The position numbers and the translations under genes are program-made. Below, in pieces: positions 1 to 7,932 of a stretch of DNA of 49,755 nt. The stretch is from JASLDZ01 sp964242895 (GTDB taxonomy: Bacteria > Pseudomonadota > Alphaproteobacteria > Caulobacterales > Caulobacteraceae). Below the pieces are notes generated by a model. The model was given only the letters and a program-made list of their open reading frames with translations, made no database searches and was not told where the DNA came from. The stretch is taken from contig CAXTBN010000013.1 in the NCBI GenBank assembly GCA_964242895.1, positions 1 through 49,755 of the forward strand, written 5' to 3'. Position 1 is the stretch's first letter. Each line of letters begins with the position of its first letter.

Positions 1-643
1 TGGCGATGCGGTCGCACAGCGCCTGCGCCTCCTCCAGGTAGTGCGTGGTCAGCACCACCGTCACGCCGTGGGCGTTGAGCTCCTGCACGTACGCCCAGAG
101 CTGGCGGCGCAGCTCGACGTCGACGCCCGCGGTCGGCTCGTCGAGGATCAGCACGGGCGGGGCGTGGACCATGGCCTTGGCCACCATCAGGCGACGCTTC
201 ATGCCGCCGGAGAGCTGGCGCACGGCCGCGCCCGCCTTGTCGGACAGGCCCAGGGCGGCGAGGATCTCGGCGGTGCGGCGCTCGGCCTTGGGCACGCCGT
301 AGAGGCCGGCCTGCACCTCCAGGCTCTCCTGCGGCGTGAAGAAGACGTCGGCGGCGAGCTCCTGCGGCACCACGCCGAGGGCGGCGCGGGCGCGGCGGGG
401 GTGGCGGTCGATGTCGAAGCCCCAGACGGCGACGCTGCCCTCCGACTTCCGCACCAGGCCGGCCAGGATGTTGATGAAGGTCGACTTCCCCGCGCCGTTC
501 GGGCCCAGGAGGCCGAACATGGAGCCGCGCGGCACCACCAGGTCGACGCCGCGCAGCGCCGTCTTGGCGGGCGCGGTCTTGGTCGCGGCGTAGGTCTTCA
601 CGAGGCCGCGCGCCTCGATGGCGTAGTCGGGGATGGTGGTCAT
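1..643 (-). CDS. ABC transporter ATP-binding protein (partial, cut by left edge)
   Basis: This is the N-terminal 214 residues of an ABC-2 type ATPase; the C-terminus lies beyond the left edge. Reading from the ATG at 643, it shows a Walker A motif (GPNGAGKS) near residue 50, a Q-loop (VPQE), the signature LSGGMKRR, Walker B followed by the catalytic Glu (LILDEPTAG), and the H-loop (TTHYLEEA). The arrangement resembles the NodI/YadG/CcmA group, which energises export through a separate ABC-2 permease. No strong Shine-Dalgarno precedes the ATG. The likely partner permease is not adjacent but starts at 6464 on the other strand, with a polysaccharide block in between. Substrate unknown; the ATPase assignment is secure. 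Confidence 0.93.
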   Translation of the reverse strand, partial: MTTIPDYAIEARGLVKTYAATKTAPAKTALRGVDLVVPRGSMFGLLGPNGAGKSTFINILAGLVRKSEGSVAVWGFDIDRHPRRARAALGVVPQELAADVFFTPQESLEVQAGLYGVPKAERRTAEILAALGLSDKAGAAVRQLSGGMKRRLMVAKAMVHAPPVLILDEPTAGVDVELRRQLWAYVQELNAHGVTVVLTTHYLEEAQALCDRIA

Positions 644-769
644 CGGAGGGTCGCGGCCTGGCGTGCGGGCCCGGGCCGCGCGCACGGCGCGCCGCCCATG
701 ACTTCGCGGGGAGGAGGCGTTAGGTAGGCCCCCGCTCCCCGCCCGCCAAGCCGGATCACGCGCCCTCGC

Positions 770-1027
770 ATGCAGCCCGCCCCTCCGCCCGTCGACCCCG
801 TCTCCGCGCTCGAGCCGCCGGAGGTGGTCGTGGTCGACAGCCACCGCGTGTGGTGCGACGGCGGCGTGGGCGCGCTCGGCCATCCACGCGTGTACATGGA
901 GATGGGCGACAGCACCTACGTCGAGTGCGGCTACTGCGACCGCCGCTTCGTGCTGGGGCGCGACCACGGAGAGGACGAGCGGCTGGATCCAGGGACCAAC
1001 GAGGGGCCGGGCACGTCGCCCTCCTGA
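770..1027 (+). CDS. Zinc-finger (zf-CHCC) domain protein
   Basis: An 85-residue protein carrying the zf-CHCC pattern: Cys29, then the LGHPRVY segment with His38, then Cys53 and Cys56 in CGYC. This spacing matches small alphaproteobacterial relatives of the mitochondrial complex I subunit NDUFS6, in which the four residues bind one zinc. By family knowledge it may be a complex I accessory or assembly protein, but no nuo genes are nearby, so the role here is inferred only. The ATG at 770 is used. The gene ends 13 bases before the next start on the same strand. The tail after residue 65 is polar and low in complexity. Confidence 0.85.
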   Translation: MQPAPPPVDPVSALEPPEVVVVDSHRVWCDGGVGALGHPRVYMEMGDSTYVECGYCDRRFVLGRDHGEDERLDPGTNEGPGTSPS

Positions 1028-1040
1028 CCTCATACCCCCC

Positions 1041-2057
1041 GTGAAACGCGCCATCCTGCACGTGGGGGCGCCGAGAACGGGCACCAGCTCCTTCCAGAAG
1101 CTCCTGTCCGACCGGCGCACCGCGTTGGCCGAGGCGGGCGTTCTCTACCCGGAGCTGACGCCGCGCTCGGCCGACCGCCCGCACCTCAGCCACCAGCACC
1201 TGGGTGAGGCGTTGGACGGCCGGCGGCCGCGCGCGGAGCGGCGCGAGCTGTTGGACGGGCTGGACGCCGCCCTCGCCGCGACCGCGGCGGACGTGGCGGT
1301 GATCTCCTACGAGCGGCTGTGGCTCGCGGCGCCCTGGCGGCGGCTGCCGCGCGTGCTGGCCGACCTGTGCGCGCGCCGCGGCTTCCGGCCGGAGGTGCTG
1401 GTCACCGTGCGGCCGCAGGCGGAGCTGATCCAGTCGCAGTACGGCTGGCGCATCCAGTTCCTGCGCGAGGGCCGTTCCTTCGCGCAGGCCTTCGGGAGCG
1501 ACCTGCACGACGGCCGGCTCGACCTCTGCGCGGGGCTGACGCCCTGGGCCCGGGCCGTGGACGGGCGCGCCTCCGCCGTCCCCCTGCGCGACGTGCGCTC
1601 GGACGCGCCGCTGCCGCTGCGGATCGCCGCCGAGCTGGGGCTCTCCGACCGGCTCGGGGCCGTGTTCGACAGCGCCGATGCGGGCCTGCGCGAGAACCGC
1701 AGCCCCGGCCCGGTGACGACGGAGGTCTCGCGGCGGCTGCGGCGCGCCGGGCTGCGGCTGGACGCCGAGGCGGGGCGGCGCGCGGTGGACGAGGTGGCTC
1801 AGCTGGCTGTGGCTTGGCCTGAGGAGGCCCGACCGTTCCGCGCCCTGACCGCCGCGCAGGCCGCCCGCGCGGCGCGGCGCTTCGCCCGGAGCAACACCCG
1901 CTTCGCCGACGACGTCTGGGGCAAGCCGTGGGAGGCGCGGGTCGCCGCCCCGGCTCCGGGCGAGCCGACCGAGATCGCCGGACGGGAGACGTCGCCCGAG
2001 CTGGAGGCGGCGATGACCGACATCGCGGCGCAGGTGCGCGGCCTCAGCCCCGCGTGA
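1041..2057 (+). CDS. Sulfotransferase-like P-loop protein
   Basis: A 338-residue protein starting at GTG 1041. The N-terminus has a beta strand followed by GAPRTGTSSFQK, which fits the 5'-phosphosulfate-binding loop of PAPS-dependent sulfotransferases and related proteins. A second segment, VTVRPQAELIQSQYGWR (about residues 120-136), fits the 3'-phosphate-binding Arg/Ser region. The rest is typical of poorly characterised bacterial sulfotransferase-like proteins that modify surface glycans. The 3' end overlaps the convergent polysaccharide gene by 14 bases. Neighbouring dehydratase and lyase genes suggest a surface carbohydrate role, and PAPS could come from cysNC at 29247. Substrate unknown; a kinase-like P-loop protein is the alternative. 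Confidence 0.65.
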   Translation: MKRAILHVGAPRTGTSSFQKLLSDRRTALAEAGVLYPELTPRSADRPHLSHQHLGEALDGRRPRAERRELLDGLDAALAATAADVAVISYERLWLAAPWRRLPRVLADLCARRGFRPEVLVTVRPQAELIQSQYGWRIQFLREGRSFAQAFGSDLHDGRLDLCAGLTPWARAVDGRASAVPLRDVRSDAPLPLRIAAELGLSDRLGAVFDSADAGLRENRSPGPVTTEVSRRLRRAGLRLDAEAGRRAVDEVAQLAVAWPEEARPFRALTAAQAARAARRFARSNTRFADDVWGKPWEARVAAPAPGEPTEIAGRETSPELEAAMTDIAAQVRGLSPA

Positions 2058-3936
2058 ACTGCGGGACCATGGCGTGCAGGCGCTCCAGCGTCAGCCGCTC
2101 GTCCTGCGCGGCGGCGGCGGCGAGCAGCGCCTCCACCGGGCCGGAGAGCTGCGACCAGCTGGGGGCCGGGTCGGCGGCGGCGAGCACGCCGTCCACGGCG
2201 GTGGGGCGCACCTCCTCGGCGGCGTAGAACACCTCCTCGAACAGCTTCTCGCCGGGGCGCAGGCCCGTGTGGCGGATCTCGACGTCCTGGTCGGGGCGCA
2301 GGCCGTGCAGGCGGATCATCTGGCGGGCGAGGTCGGCGATGCGGACAGGCTCGCCCATGTCGAGCACGTGCACGCCGCCCGCGTCGGGCAGGGCGGAGGC
2401 CTGCAGCACCAGGGCGGCCGCCTCCTGCACGGTCATGAAGAAGCGCACCATGTCGGGGTGGGTGACCGTGAGCGGGCCGCCCTCGGCGATCTGCCGCTCG
2501 AACAGGGGCACCACGGAGCCGGTGGAGCCGAGCACGTTGCCGAAGCGCACCACCGCCGCGCGGCAGGGCGAGCCCGCCAGCACGGCGCGCACGGCGCGCT
2601 CGGCGGCGCGCTTGGTGGCGCCCATGACGTTGGTGGGGTTCACCGCCTTGTCGGTGGAGATGAAGGTGAAGACGGCCGCGCTCTCGCGCGCCAACCGCGC
2701 GCAGATCAGCGCGCCGCCGAGGTTGGTGCGCACCGCCTCGGTGGGGTTCAGCTCCATCAACGGCACGTGCTTCAGGGCGGCGGCGTGGAGCACCACCTCG
2801 GGCCGGGCGCGGGCGAACAGGGCGGCCATGCGCTCGCCGTCGCGCACGTCGCCGAGCTCGACGGTCCAGGGCGTCGGCGCGCCCGTCTCGCGCAGCTCGG
2901 CGTCCAGCGCGTAGAGGTTGAACTCGCCGGCGTCGACCAGCGTCAGCGAGGCGGGGCCGAGCTTGAGCGCCTGCCGGGTGAGCTCGCCGCCGATGGTGCC
3001 GCCCGCGCCCGTGACCAGCACGCGGCGGCCCTCGACCAGGCCGCGGGCCCTTGCCGGGTCGAGCACGCGCGGCGGCCGGTCGAGGAGGTCGGCGGCGCTG
3101 ACCGGAGCGATGTCGGCCTTGGCGGTGTCGCCGCGCACCCGGCTGACGCGCGCGCCCGCCTCGCCCGAGACCTGCACCACGCGGTCAAGAAGGGCGCGGC
3201 CGGGGCGCGGCTCGGCCACCACCACGTGCGGCGTGCGGTCGGCGCCCGCCTCCAGGGCCTTGAGGATGGGGCCGAGGCGGCGCACGTCGCCCAGCACCTC
3301 GACGCCCTGTACGGCGCGGCCCACGTCGGCGGCCTCGGGCGTCACGATGCCGGCGACCCGCAGCTCGGCGTCGCGGCGGCGACGTCGCGCGGTGAGGTAG
3401 GCGGCGGCGGCCGCGGGCGAGCCCACCAGCACCGCCGGCGCGCGCGACCGGTCCTCCAGCCGCAGCGCCGCGCCGAGGTCGCCGTGGCTCCACGCCTGGG
3501 CGAGCGCGCGGTCGAACGCCAGCACCGCGACGAGCACGCCGGCCACGATCAGGGGCGCGGAGCGCGGAAAGTCCTCCAGCCGGTTGACGACGAACAGCAG
3601 CGGCAGGGTCGCCGCCACCGCCGTGGCCACCGCCGCGGCCACGCGCGCCACGTCGTTCAGCGCCGTGTATCGCCACATGCCGCGGTGCAGGCGGAACAGG
3701 GGAAACACCGCCGCGCACACCGCCGCGAACAGCAGCGTCGAGCGGCTGATCAGGTGGTCGGGCGGCGCGACCCGCTCGACGCGATAGCGGATCAGCAGCA
3801 CGCCGGCCATCACCGCCGCCGCCCAGGCGAGGTCGTGCGCGTACACCGCCCACGGCTTTAGCCGGCCGATCCGCTGGACGGGCCCCTGGGCGGCCCGCGG
3901 CGCGGGCGCGGGCGGCGCGGAGAAGGGGGTGGTCAC
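2044..3936 (-). CDS. Polysaccharide biosynthesis NDP-sugar dehydratase/epimerase (WbpM/CapD/FlaA1 type)
   Basis: A 630-residue membrane-anchored enzyme. The N-terminal 170 residues hold about four hydrophobic helices. A CoA-binding-like Rossmann region follows, then the catalytic short-chain dehydrogenase domain with VTGAGGTIGGEL as NAD(P)-binding loop. The active site region reads STDKAVNPTNVMGATK, i.e. the Ser/Met/Lys arrangement of UDP-GlcNAc 4,6-dehydratases of the WbpM/FlaA1 family rather than the usual Ser/Tyr/Lys. It should supply a dideoxy- or amino-sugar precursor for O-antigen, capsule or glycan at the inner membrane. The GTG start at 3936 overlaps the stop of the upstream heparinase-like gene by four bases, so the two are translationally coupled. 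Exact sugar product not predictable. Confidence 0.9.
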   Translation of the reverse strand: MTTPFSAPPAPAPRAAQGPVQRIGRLKPWAVYAHDLAWAAAVMAGVLLIRYRVERVAPPDHLISRSTLLFAAVCAAVFPLFRLHRGMWRYTALNDVARVAAAVATAVAATLPLLFVVNRLEDFPRSAPLIVAGVLVAVLAFDRALAQAWSHGDLGAALRLEDRSRAPAVLVGSPAAAAAYLTARRRRRDAELRVAGIVTPEAADVGRAVQGVEVLGDVRRLGPILKALEAGADRTPHVVVAEPRPGRALLDRVVQVSGEAGARVSRVRGDTAKADIAPVSAADLLDRPPRVLDPARARGLVEGRRVLVTGAGGTIGGELTRQALKLGPASLTLVDAGEFNLYALDAELRETGAPTPWTVELGDVRDGERMAALFARARPEVVLHAAALKHVPLMELNPTEAVRTNLGGALICARLARESAAVFTFISTDKAVNPTNVMGATKRAAERAVRAVLAGSPCRAAVVRFGNVLGSTGSVVPLFERQIAEGGPLTVTHPDMVRFFMTVQEAAALVLQASALPDAGGVHVLDMGEPVRIADLARQMIRLHGLRPDQDVEIRHTGLRPGEKLFEEVFYAAEEVRPTAVDGVLAAADPAPSWSQLSGPVEALLAAAAAQDERLTLERLHAMVPQFTRG

Positions 3937-5672
3937 GGCCGCGCCTTATGAGGCACGGGCTGCACGGGCGCGAGCTTCCAGCGCACGCGCCCGTCGGGCC
4001 GCCCGTCGCGCACGCCGACCACGCCGCGGAGCACCACCTGCGAGGCGCGGCGCGGCAGGCCCTCGACCACCACGACGGAGTCCTCCACCGCCGCCTCCTC
4101 GGCGTCGTTGCGCAGCCACCAGGCCTGGCCGCCTGCTGTGCGCAGGAGCAGGCTGCGGCCGTCGCGCGCCAGGGCGGCGCGCACGCCGGGCGGCAGGTGG
4201 AAGCGCACGGCGAAGGGCGTGGCCGCGCGGGCGCGCATGCCGGGAGCCTCGGTGAACAGGTCCTCTCCGCGCAGCTCGGGCGTCGCAGCGTCGAGGAACA
4301 GGCGGCGGCCGTGGATCAGCCCCAGGGAGCGCGCCCAGCCGTCGTGCGCCAACTCCAGCCACACGCCGCCGCCCTCCGCCTCGCGCGCGCCCTCGACCTC
4401 CTGTGCGCCGCCGACGAGGCCGGGACCGAGCCAGCGCGCCGCCGCGCCCGTCCGCGGCCGTCCGGGCGAGGTCTCGGCCGCCGTGGCCGTGGAGGCGGCG
4501 GGCGACAGGCGGAGCGCCTCGGGCGCGGAGGCGTCGGGCGACCAGCCGCCGCCGGTGATCAGCCGCTCGCGCCCGGCGACCACCTCCACGGCGAGCGGCT
4601 GCGCGCAGGCGGCGTCGTCCCAGCCCGGCGGGGCCGGCGGCGCGGCGTCCACCATCACCGTCAGGCCGGGGGCCTGCAGCCGGTGGTAGCCGGAGTGCGG
4701 GGCGTAGTCGTAGGGCCGGCCGGCGGTCTCGTCATAGGCGAGCGCCGCGGCCACGCGCGCCGGGTCGGAGCCGCCGCCACCCTGGAGCGTGGCCAGGCGC
4801 CCGTCGGGCAGGGCGAACACGCGCACCGCCCCGCCTAGACGATCGAGCGCGCGCGCCACGCCGTCGGGGGCGGCGCGGCCGCGCTGCACCAGGGCGTCGT
4901 CGAAGGTCATCAGGTCGAACAGGAGCTCCATGGCCTGCTCGGGCGATCGCGTGCGCAGGCCGCCGTCGGCCAGCACCGCTTCATCCAGGGCGCGCCCGAG
5001 CCGGCGCGACGCCTGCGCCAGCAGCCGTGCGCCGGCCTCGCCCGCCAGCGCCGCGCCGGCCACGGCGGCCGCGGCCAGGCGCTCAGCGCGCCGCGACGGG
5101 CGGCCGGAGACGCCGAGCAGGTGGCGCGCCTGCCGCGCGAGGCTCTGCGCCAGCGCGGCCGCCTCGCGCTCCGACGCCTCCGCGGCCAGCGGCCCGAGCG
5201 CGCAGGCGAGGTTGAACACGCGGCGCTCGATCACCTCCGCGCTCCAGCTGAACGCGCTCGGCCGGTCGAACAGCCGGCGCCAGCCGAGCGCCAGCCGAAG
5301 GCCCTCGCGCGCGCCGGCGTCGCCCTCGGCCGTGAGCGCCGGCAGCCACTCGAAGCGGTGCAGCGCCACGGCGAAGCGGCGGCCGGGGGCGGATGCGGCC
5401 CAGGGGTCGCCGCCGACACCCGCCTCCAGCATCTGCCCGGCGAGGGGGAAGCGGCCGTCCAGCACCGCCCGGCCGACCTCCGGCCGCGCCGGCCGCAGAT
5501 CGCGGGGGCGTGCAGCGAGGCCCGACGCGCGCGGCCGCGAGATCAGCGCCTCGTGCACGGGGGTGGTGCGCCACTCGTCGGCGACGCGGCGCCGGACGGC
5601 GGCGGCGGCGAAGCGCAGCGCGCGGAGGCCCGAGCCCGGTCCGGCCCCGCGCTGGGCCCCCCGTTCGGCCAC
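3933..5672 (-). CDS. Heparinase II/III family protein
   Basis: A 579-residue protein with the layout of bacterial heparinase II/III-like lyases: an alpha-helical N-terminal toroid region (about residues 60-290, with a Trp-rich WRRLF/FSWSAEV segment) followed by a beta-rich C-terminal half containing an NRHDVGHxxxD-like region represented by PYDYAPHSGYHRLQ, about residues 310-330. These enzymes eliminate across uronic-acid linkages of acidic polysaccharides, but in this family copy the substrate is unknown and no signal peptide is obvious. Start is GTG at 5672, 9 bases after the rpe stop. It overlaps the downstream WbpM-type gene, giving an rpe - lyase - dehydratase operon. It may trim or process an envelope polysaccharide. 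Confidence 0.8.
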   Translation of the reverse strand: MAERGAQRGAGPGSGLRALRFAAAAVRRRVADEWRTTPVHEALISRPRASGLAARPRDLRPARPEVGRAVLDGRFPLAGQMLEAGVGGDPWAASAPGRRFAVALHRFEWLPALTAEGDAGAREGLRLALGWRRLFDRPSAFSWSAEVIERRVFNLACALGPLAAEASEREAAALAQSLARQARHLLGVSGRPSRRAERLAAAAVAGAALAGEAGARLLAQASRRLGRALDEAVLADGGLRTRSPEQAMELLFDLMTFDDALVQRGRAAPDGVARALDRLGGAVRVFALPDGRLATLQGGGGSDPARVAAALAYDETAGRPYDYAPHSGYHRLQAPGLTVMVDAAPPAPPGWDDAACAQPLAVEVVAGRERLITGGGWSPDASAPEALRLSPAASTATAAETSPGRPRTGAAARWLGPGLVGGAQEVEGAREAEGGGVWLELAHDGWARSLGLIHGRRLFLDAATPELRGEDLFTEAPGMRARAATPFAVRFHLPPGVRAALARDGRSLLLRTAGGQAWWLRNDAEEAAVEDSVVVVEGLPRRASQVVLRGVVGVRDGRPDGRVRWKLAPVQPVPHKARP

Positions 5673-5681
5673 GGCCGGCCG

Positions 5682-6359
5682 TCAGCTCCGCAGCGCGGCG
5701 ATCGCGCCCGCGTAGGCCTGCGGTCCGCCCCGGAACACGGAGGAGCCCGCGACCAGCGCGTCGGCCCCCGCCTCGCGGCACAGGCGCGCGGTCTCGGGCG
5801 TCACGCCGCCGTCGATCTCGATCAGCACGTCGAGGCCGCTGCGGTCGACCAGGGCGCGGAGCGCCTCGATCTTCTTAAGCTGGCTGTGCAGGAAGGTCTG
5901 GCCGCCGAAGCCGGGGTTCACGCTCATCACCAGCAGCTGGTCCACGTCGTCCAGCATGTACTCGACCACCGCGACCGGCGTGGACGGGTTCAGCGCCACG
6001 CCCGACTTCGCCCCCAGCTCGCGGATGCGGCGGCACGTGCGGTCGAGGTGCGGACCGGCCTCGGGGTGCACGGTGATCATGTCGGCGCCGGCCTCGCGGA
6101 AGGCGTCCAGCAGGGCGTCGGGCTCCACGATCATCAGGTGCACGTCGAACGGCTTGGCGGTGTGCGGGCGCAGCGCCTTGATGACGGGCGGCCCGAAGCT
6201 GACGTTGGGCACGAACCGGCCGTCCATCACGTCCAGGTGGATGCGGTCGGCGCCGGCCGCGTCCACCGCGCGCACCTCCTCGCCCAGCCGCGCGAAGTCG
6301 GCGGAGAGGATCGAGGGCGCGATCATCGTGCCGACCGGGTCATCTGGGCGCGCGGGCAT
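5682..6359 (-). CDS. rpe: Ribulose-phosphate 3-epimerase
   Basis: A 225-residue TIM-barrel enzyme interconverting ribulose-5-phosphate and xylulose-5-phosphate in the pentose phosphate pathway. Family motifs are all present: IAPSILSADFARLG at the N-terminus, IHLDVMDGRFVPN with the metal-binding His and Asp, VHLMI, VNPGFGGQ, and EIDGGVTPE with the catalytic Asp, then the GSSVF phosphate-binding loop. The frame is open further upstream, but the ATG at 6359 gives the usual family length and has GGAAGG upstream; a second ATG at 6326 is possible. First gene of the minus-strand operon with the heparinase-like and WbpM-like genes. Confidence 0.96.
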   Translation of the reverse strand: MPARPDDPVGTMIAPSILSADFARLGEEVRAVDAAGADRIHLDVMDGRFVPNVSFGPPVIKALRPHTAKPFDVHLMIVEPDALLDAFREAGADMITVHPEAGPHLDRTCRRIRELGAKSGVALNPSTPVAVVEYMLDDVDQLLVMSVNPGFGGQTFLHSQLKKIEALRALVDRSGLDVLIEIDGGVTPETARLCREAGADALVAGSSVFRGGPQAYAGAIAALRS

Positions 6360-6463
6360 GGCGCGGCGATAGCCTTCCGCGCCGTCGTGGCCAAGGTGGC
6401 GGGGGGACGCGCCCCCGCGCCCCGTTGCGGCGGCGGGCGGGCGGGCGCACATGCGCAGCCGAC

Positions 6464-7318
6464 ATGACCGCCGTCTCGCCCTCCGACCTCGCCCCGACGA
6501 CCGTCCGCTCGGAGCCCTCGTCCGTGTCGCCGCCGCGCGTGCGCCAGTTCGACGGCGGGGTGAACTGGACGGGGCTGTGGACCCTCTACGGCAAGGAGGT
6601 GCGCCGCTTCTGGAAGGTGGGCATGCAGACGGTGGCCGCGCCCGTGGTCACCACGCTGCTCTACATGATGGTGTTCGTGGTCGCGATGGGCGGCCGCCGC
6701 GTGGTGGACGGCGTGAGCTTCGCCCAGTTCGTCGGGCCGGGGCTGATCATGATGTCCATCCTGAACAACAGCTTCGCCAACGCCAGCTCGTCCTTGATCC
6801 AGGCCAAGCTGATGGGCACCGCGCCCGACTTCCTCACGCCTCCGCTCTCCCCCGGAGAGATCATGGCCGCCTTCACCCTGGGCGCCATGACGCGGGGCGT
6901 CCTGGTGGGGCTGGTGACGGCCGCCTCGGTTTGGCCGTTCTCGCACTTCGGCGTCGTCAACCTCGCCGCCCTGCTGTGGTTCGCCTTCGCCGCCTCGGCC
7001 GTGATGGCGCTGGTGGGACTGCTCACGGGGTTGTGGAGCGAGAAGTTCGATCAGCTGGCGGCGGTGACCAACTTCATCGTCATGCCCATGACCTTCCTGT
7101 CGGGCACCTTCTACAGCGTCAGCTTCCTGCCCGAGCCGTTCCGCACGGCCACGCACTTCAACCCGTTCTTCTACCTGATCGACGGCTTCCGCGCCGGCTT
7201 CATCGGCCACGCCGACAGCTCGCTGGCGATCGGCGTCGCCTACACGGGCGCCCTGGCGCTGGCGCTGGCCGCGTTGACCTACGCGTTGCTGCGCTCTGGC
7301 TGGCGGCTGAAGAGCTGA
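6464..7318 (+). CDS. ABC-2 type transporter permease (YadH/NodJ-like)
   Basis: A 284-residue inner-membrane permease with about six transmembrane segments after a cytoplasmic N-terminal tail that ends in GLWTLYGKEVRRFWKV. The region FVGPGLIMMSILNNSFANASSSLI followed by LTPPLSPGE, split here by the signature segment of ABC-2 permeases, is characteristic; MPMTFLSGTFYSV and HFNPFFYLIDGFR are conserved family blocks. The ATG at 6464 is chosen over an upstream in-frame TTG at 6425. It most likely pairs with the ATPase at the left edge to export an unknown substrate, although the two genes are almost 6 kb apart and diverge in strand. Confidence 0.9.
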   Translation: MTAVSPSDLAPTTVRSEPSSVSPPRVRQFDGGVNWTGLWTLYGKEVRRFWKVGMQTVAAPVVTTLLYMMVFVVAMGGRRVVDGVSFAQFVGPGLIMMSILNNSFANASSSLIQAKLMGTAPDFLTPPLSPGEIMAAFTLGAMTRGVLVGLVTAASVWPFSHFGVVNLAALLWFAFAASAVMALVGLLTGLWSEKFDQLAAVTNFIVMPMTFLSGTFYSVSFLPEPFRTATHFNPFFYLIDGFRAGFIGHADSSLAIGVAYTGALALALAALTYALLRSGWRLKS

Positions 7319-7403
7319 GCTGAGCGGAGCGTGAGCCCGGAGCGGGGCGGCTTGGAGACAAGCTGCCTTGCGCCCGGCCGCGCTCGCGGGCTTTTCTGAA
7401 CGG

Positions 7404-7922
7404 ATGAGCCGCCCCGCCCGCCTCCTCGCCCTCGCCGCCGCCTGCGCCGCCTTGACCGTCCCCGCGTCGGCCGCCACGCCGCCCCAGCTGTCGCTGAAGA
7501 GCTACGACCAGCTCCACACCCCGTTGCCCTATCCCTACGACGAGGCGGCGGACGCCACCCGCACCGTCGACGCCGCTCGGCGTCGGGCCAGGGCGGAGGG
7601 CAAGCTCCTGCTCATCGATCTCGGCGGCAACTGGTGCGGCGACTGCCGCGTGCTGGCCGGCACGGTGGAGCAGACCGAGCTGAAGCGCTTCGTCGACACC
7701 CACTACGTGCTGGTCGCCGTGGACGTGGGCCGGTTCGACAAGAACCTGCAGATTCCCGCCCGCTACGGCATCCACGACCGGCTGCAGGGCGTGCCCGCGC
7801 TGCTGATCGTGGATCCGCGGACCGACCGCCTGCTCAACGCCGGCCACGTCGCCGACCTGTCCGACGCGCGCCACATGAACCCGCAGGGACTGGCCGACTA
7901 CCTGGCGCGCTGGACGGGCTGA
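7404..7922 (+). CDS. Secreted thioredoxin-fold protein
   Basis: A 172-residue protein with a Sec signal peptide (Arg near the N-terminus, an Ala/Leu-rich core, cleavage after about ASAA, residue 24). The mature part has a thioredoxin-like fold: GKLLLIDLGGNWCGDC with redox Cys78 and Cys81, and a cis-Pro region at GVPALLIVDP. It resembles the periplasmic thioredoxin/DUF255-like group that act on or sense disulfides, but no partner such as DsbD or a cytochrome assembly gene is nearby. ATG 7404 is preferred to the in-frame TTG at 7368 because the signal peptide then begins correctly. Ends 10 bases before the convergent gene. Confidence 0.85.
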   Translation: MSRPARLLALAAACAALTVPASAATPPQLSLKSYDQLHTPLPYPYDEAADATRTVDAARRRARAEGKLLLIDLGGNWCGDCRVLAGTVEQTELKRFVDTHYVLVAVDVGRFDKNLQIPARYGIHDRLQGVPALLIVDPRTDRLLNAGHVADLSDARHMNPQGLADYLARWTG

Positions 7923-7932
7923 CGCGGCGGCG

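Noticed and set aside
2074..3861. A plus-strand frame opposite the WbpM-like gene
   Set aside because: Low-complexity His/Gly/Arg sequence without motifs, opposite a gene with an intact active site.
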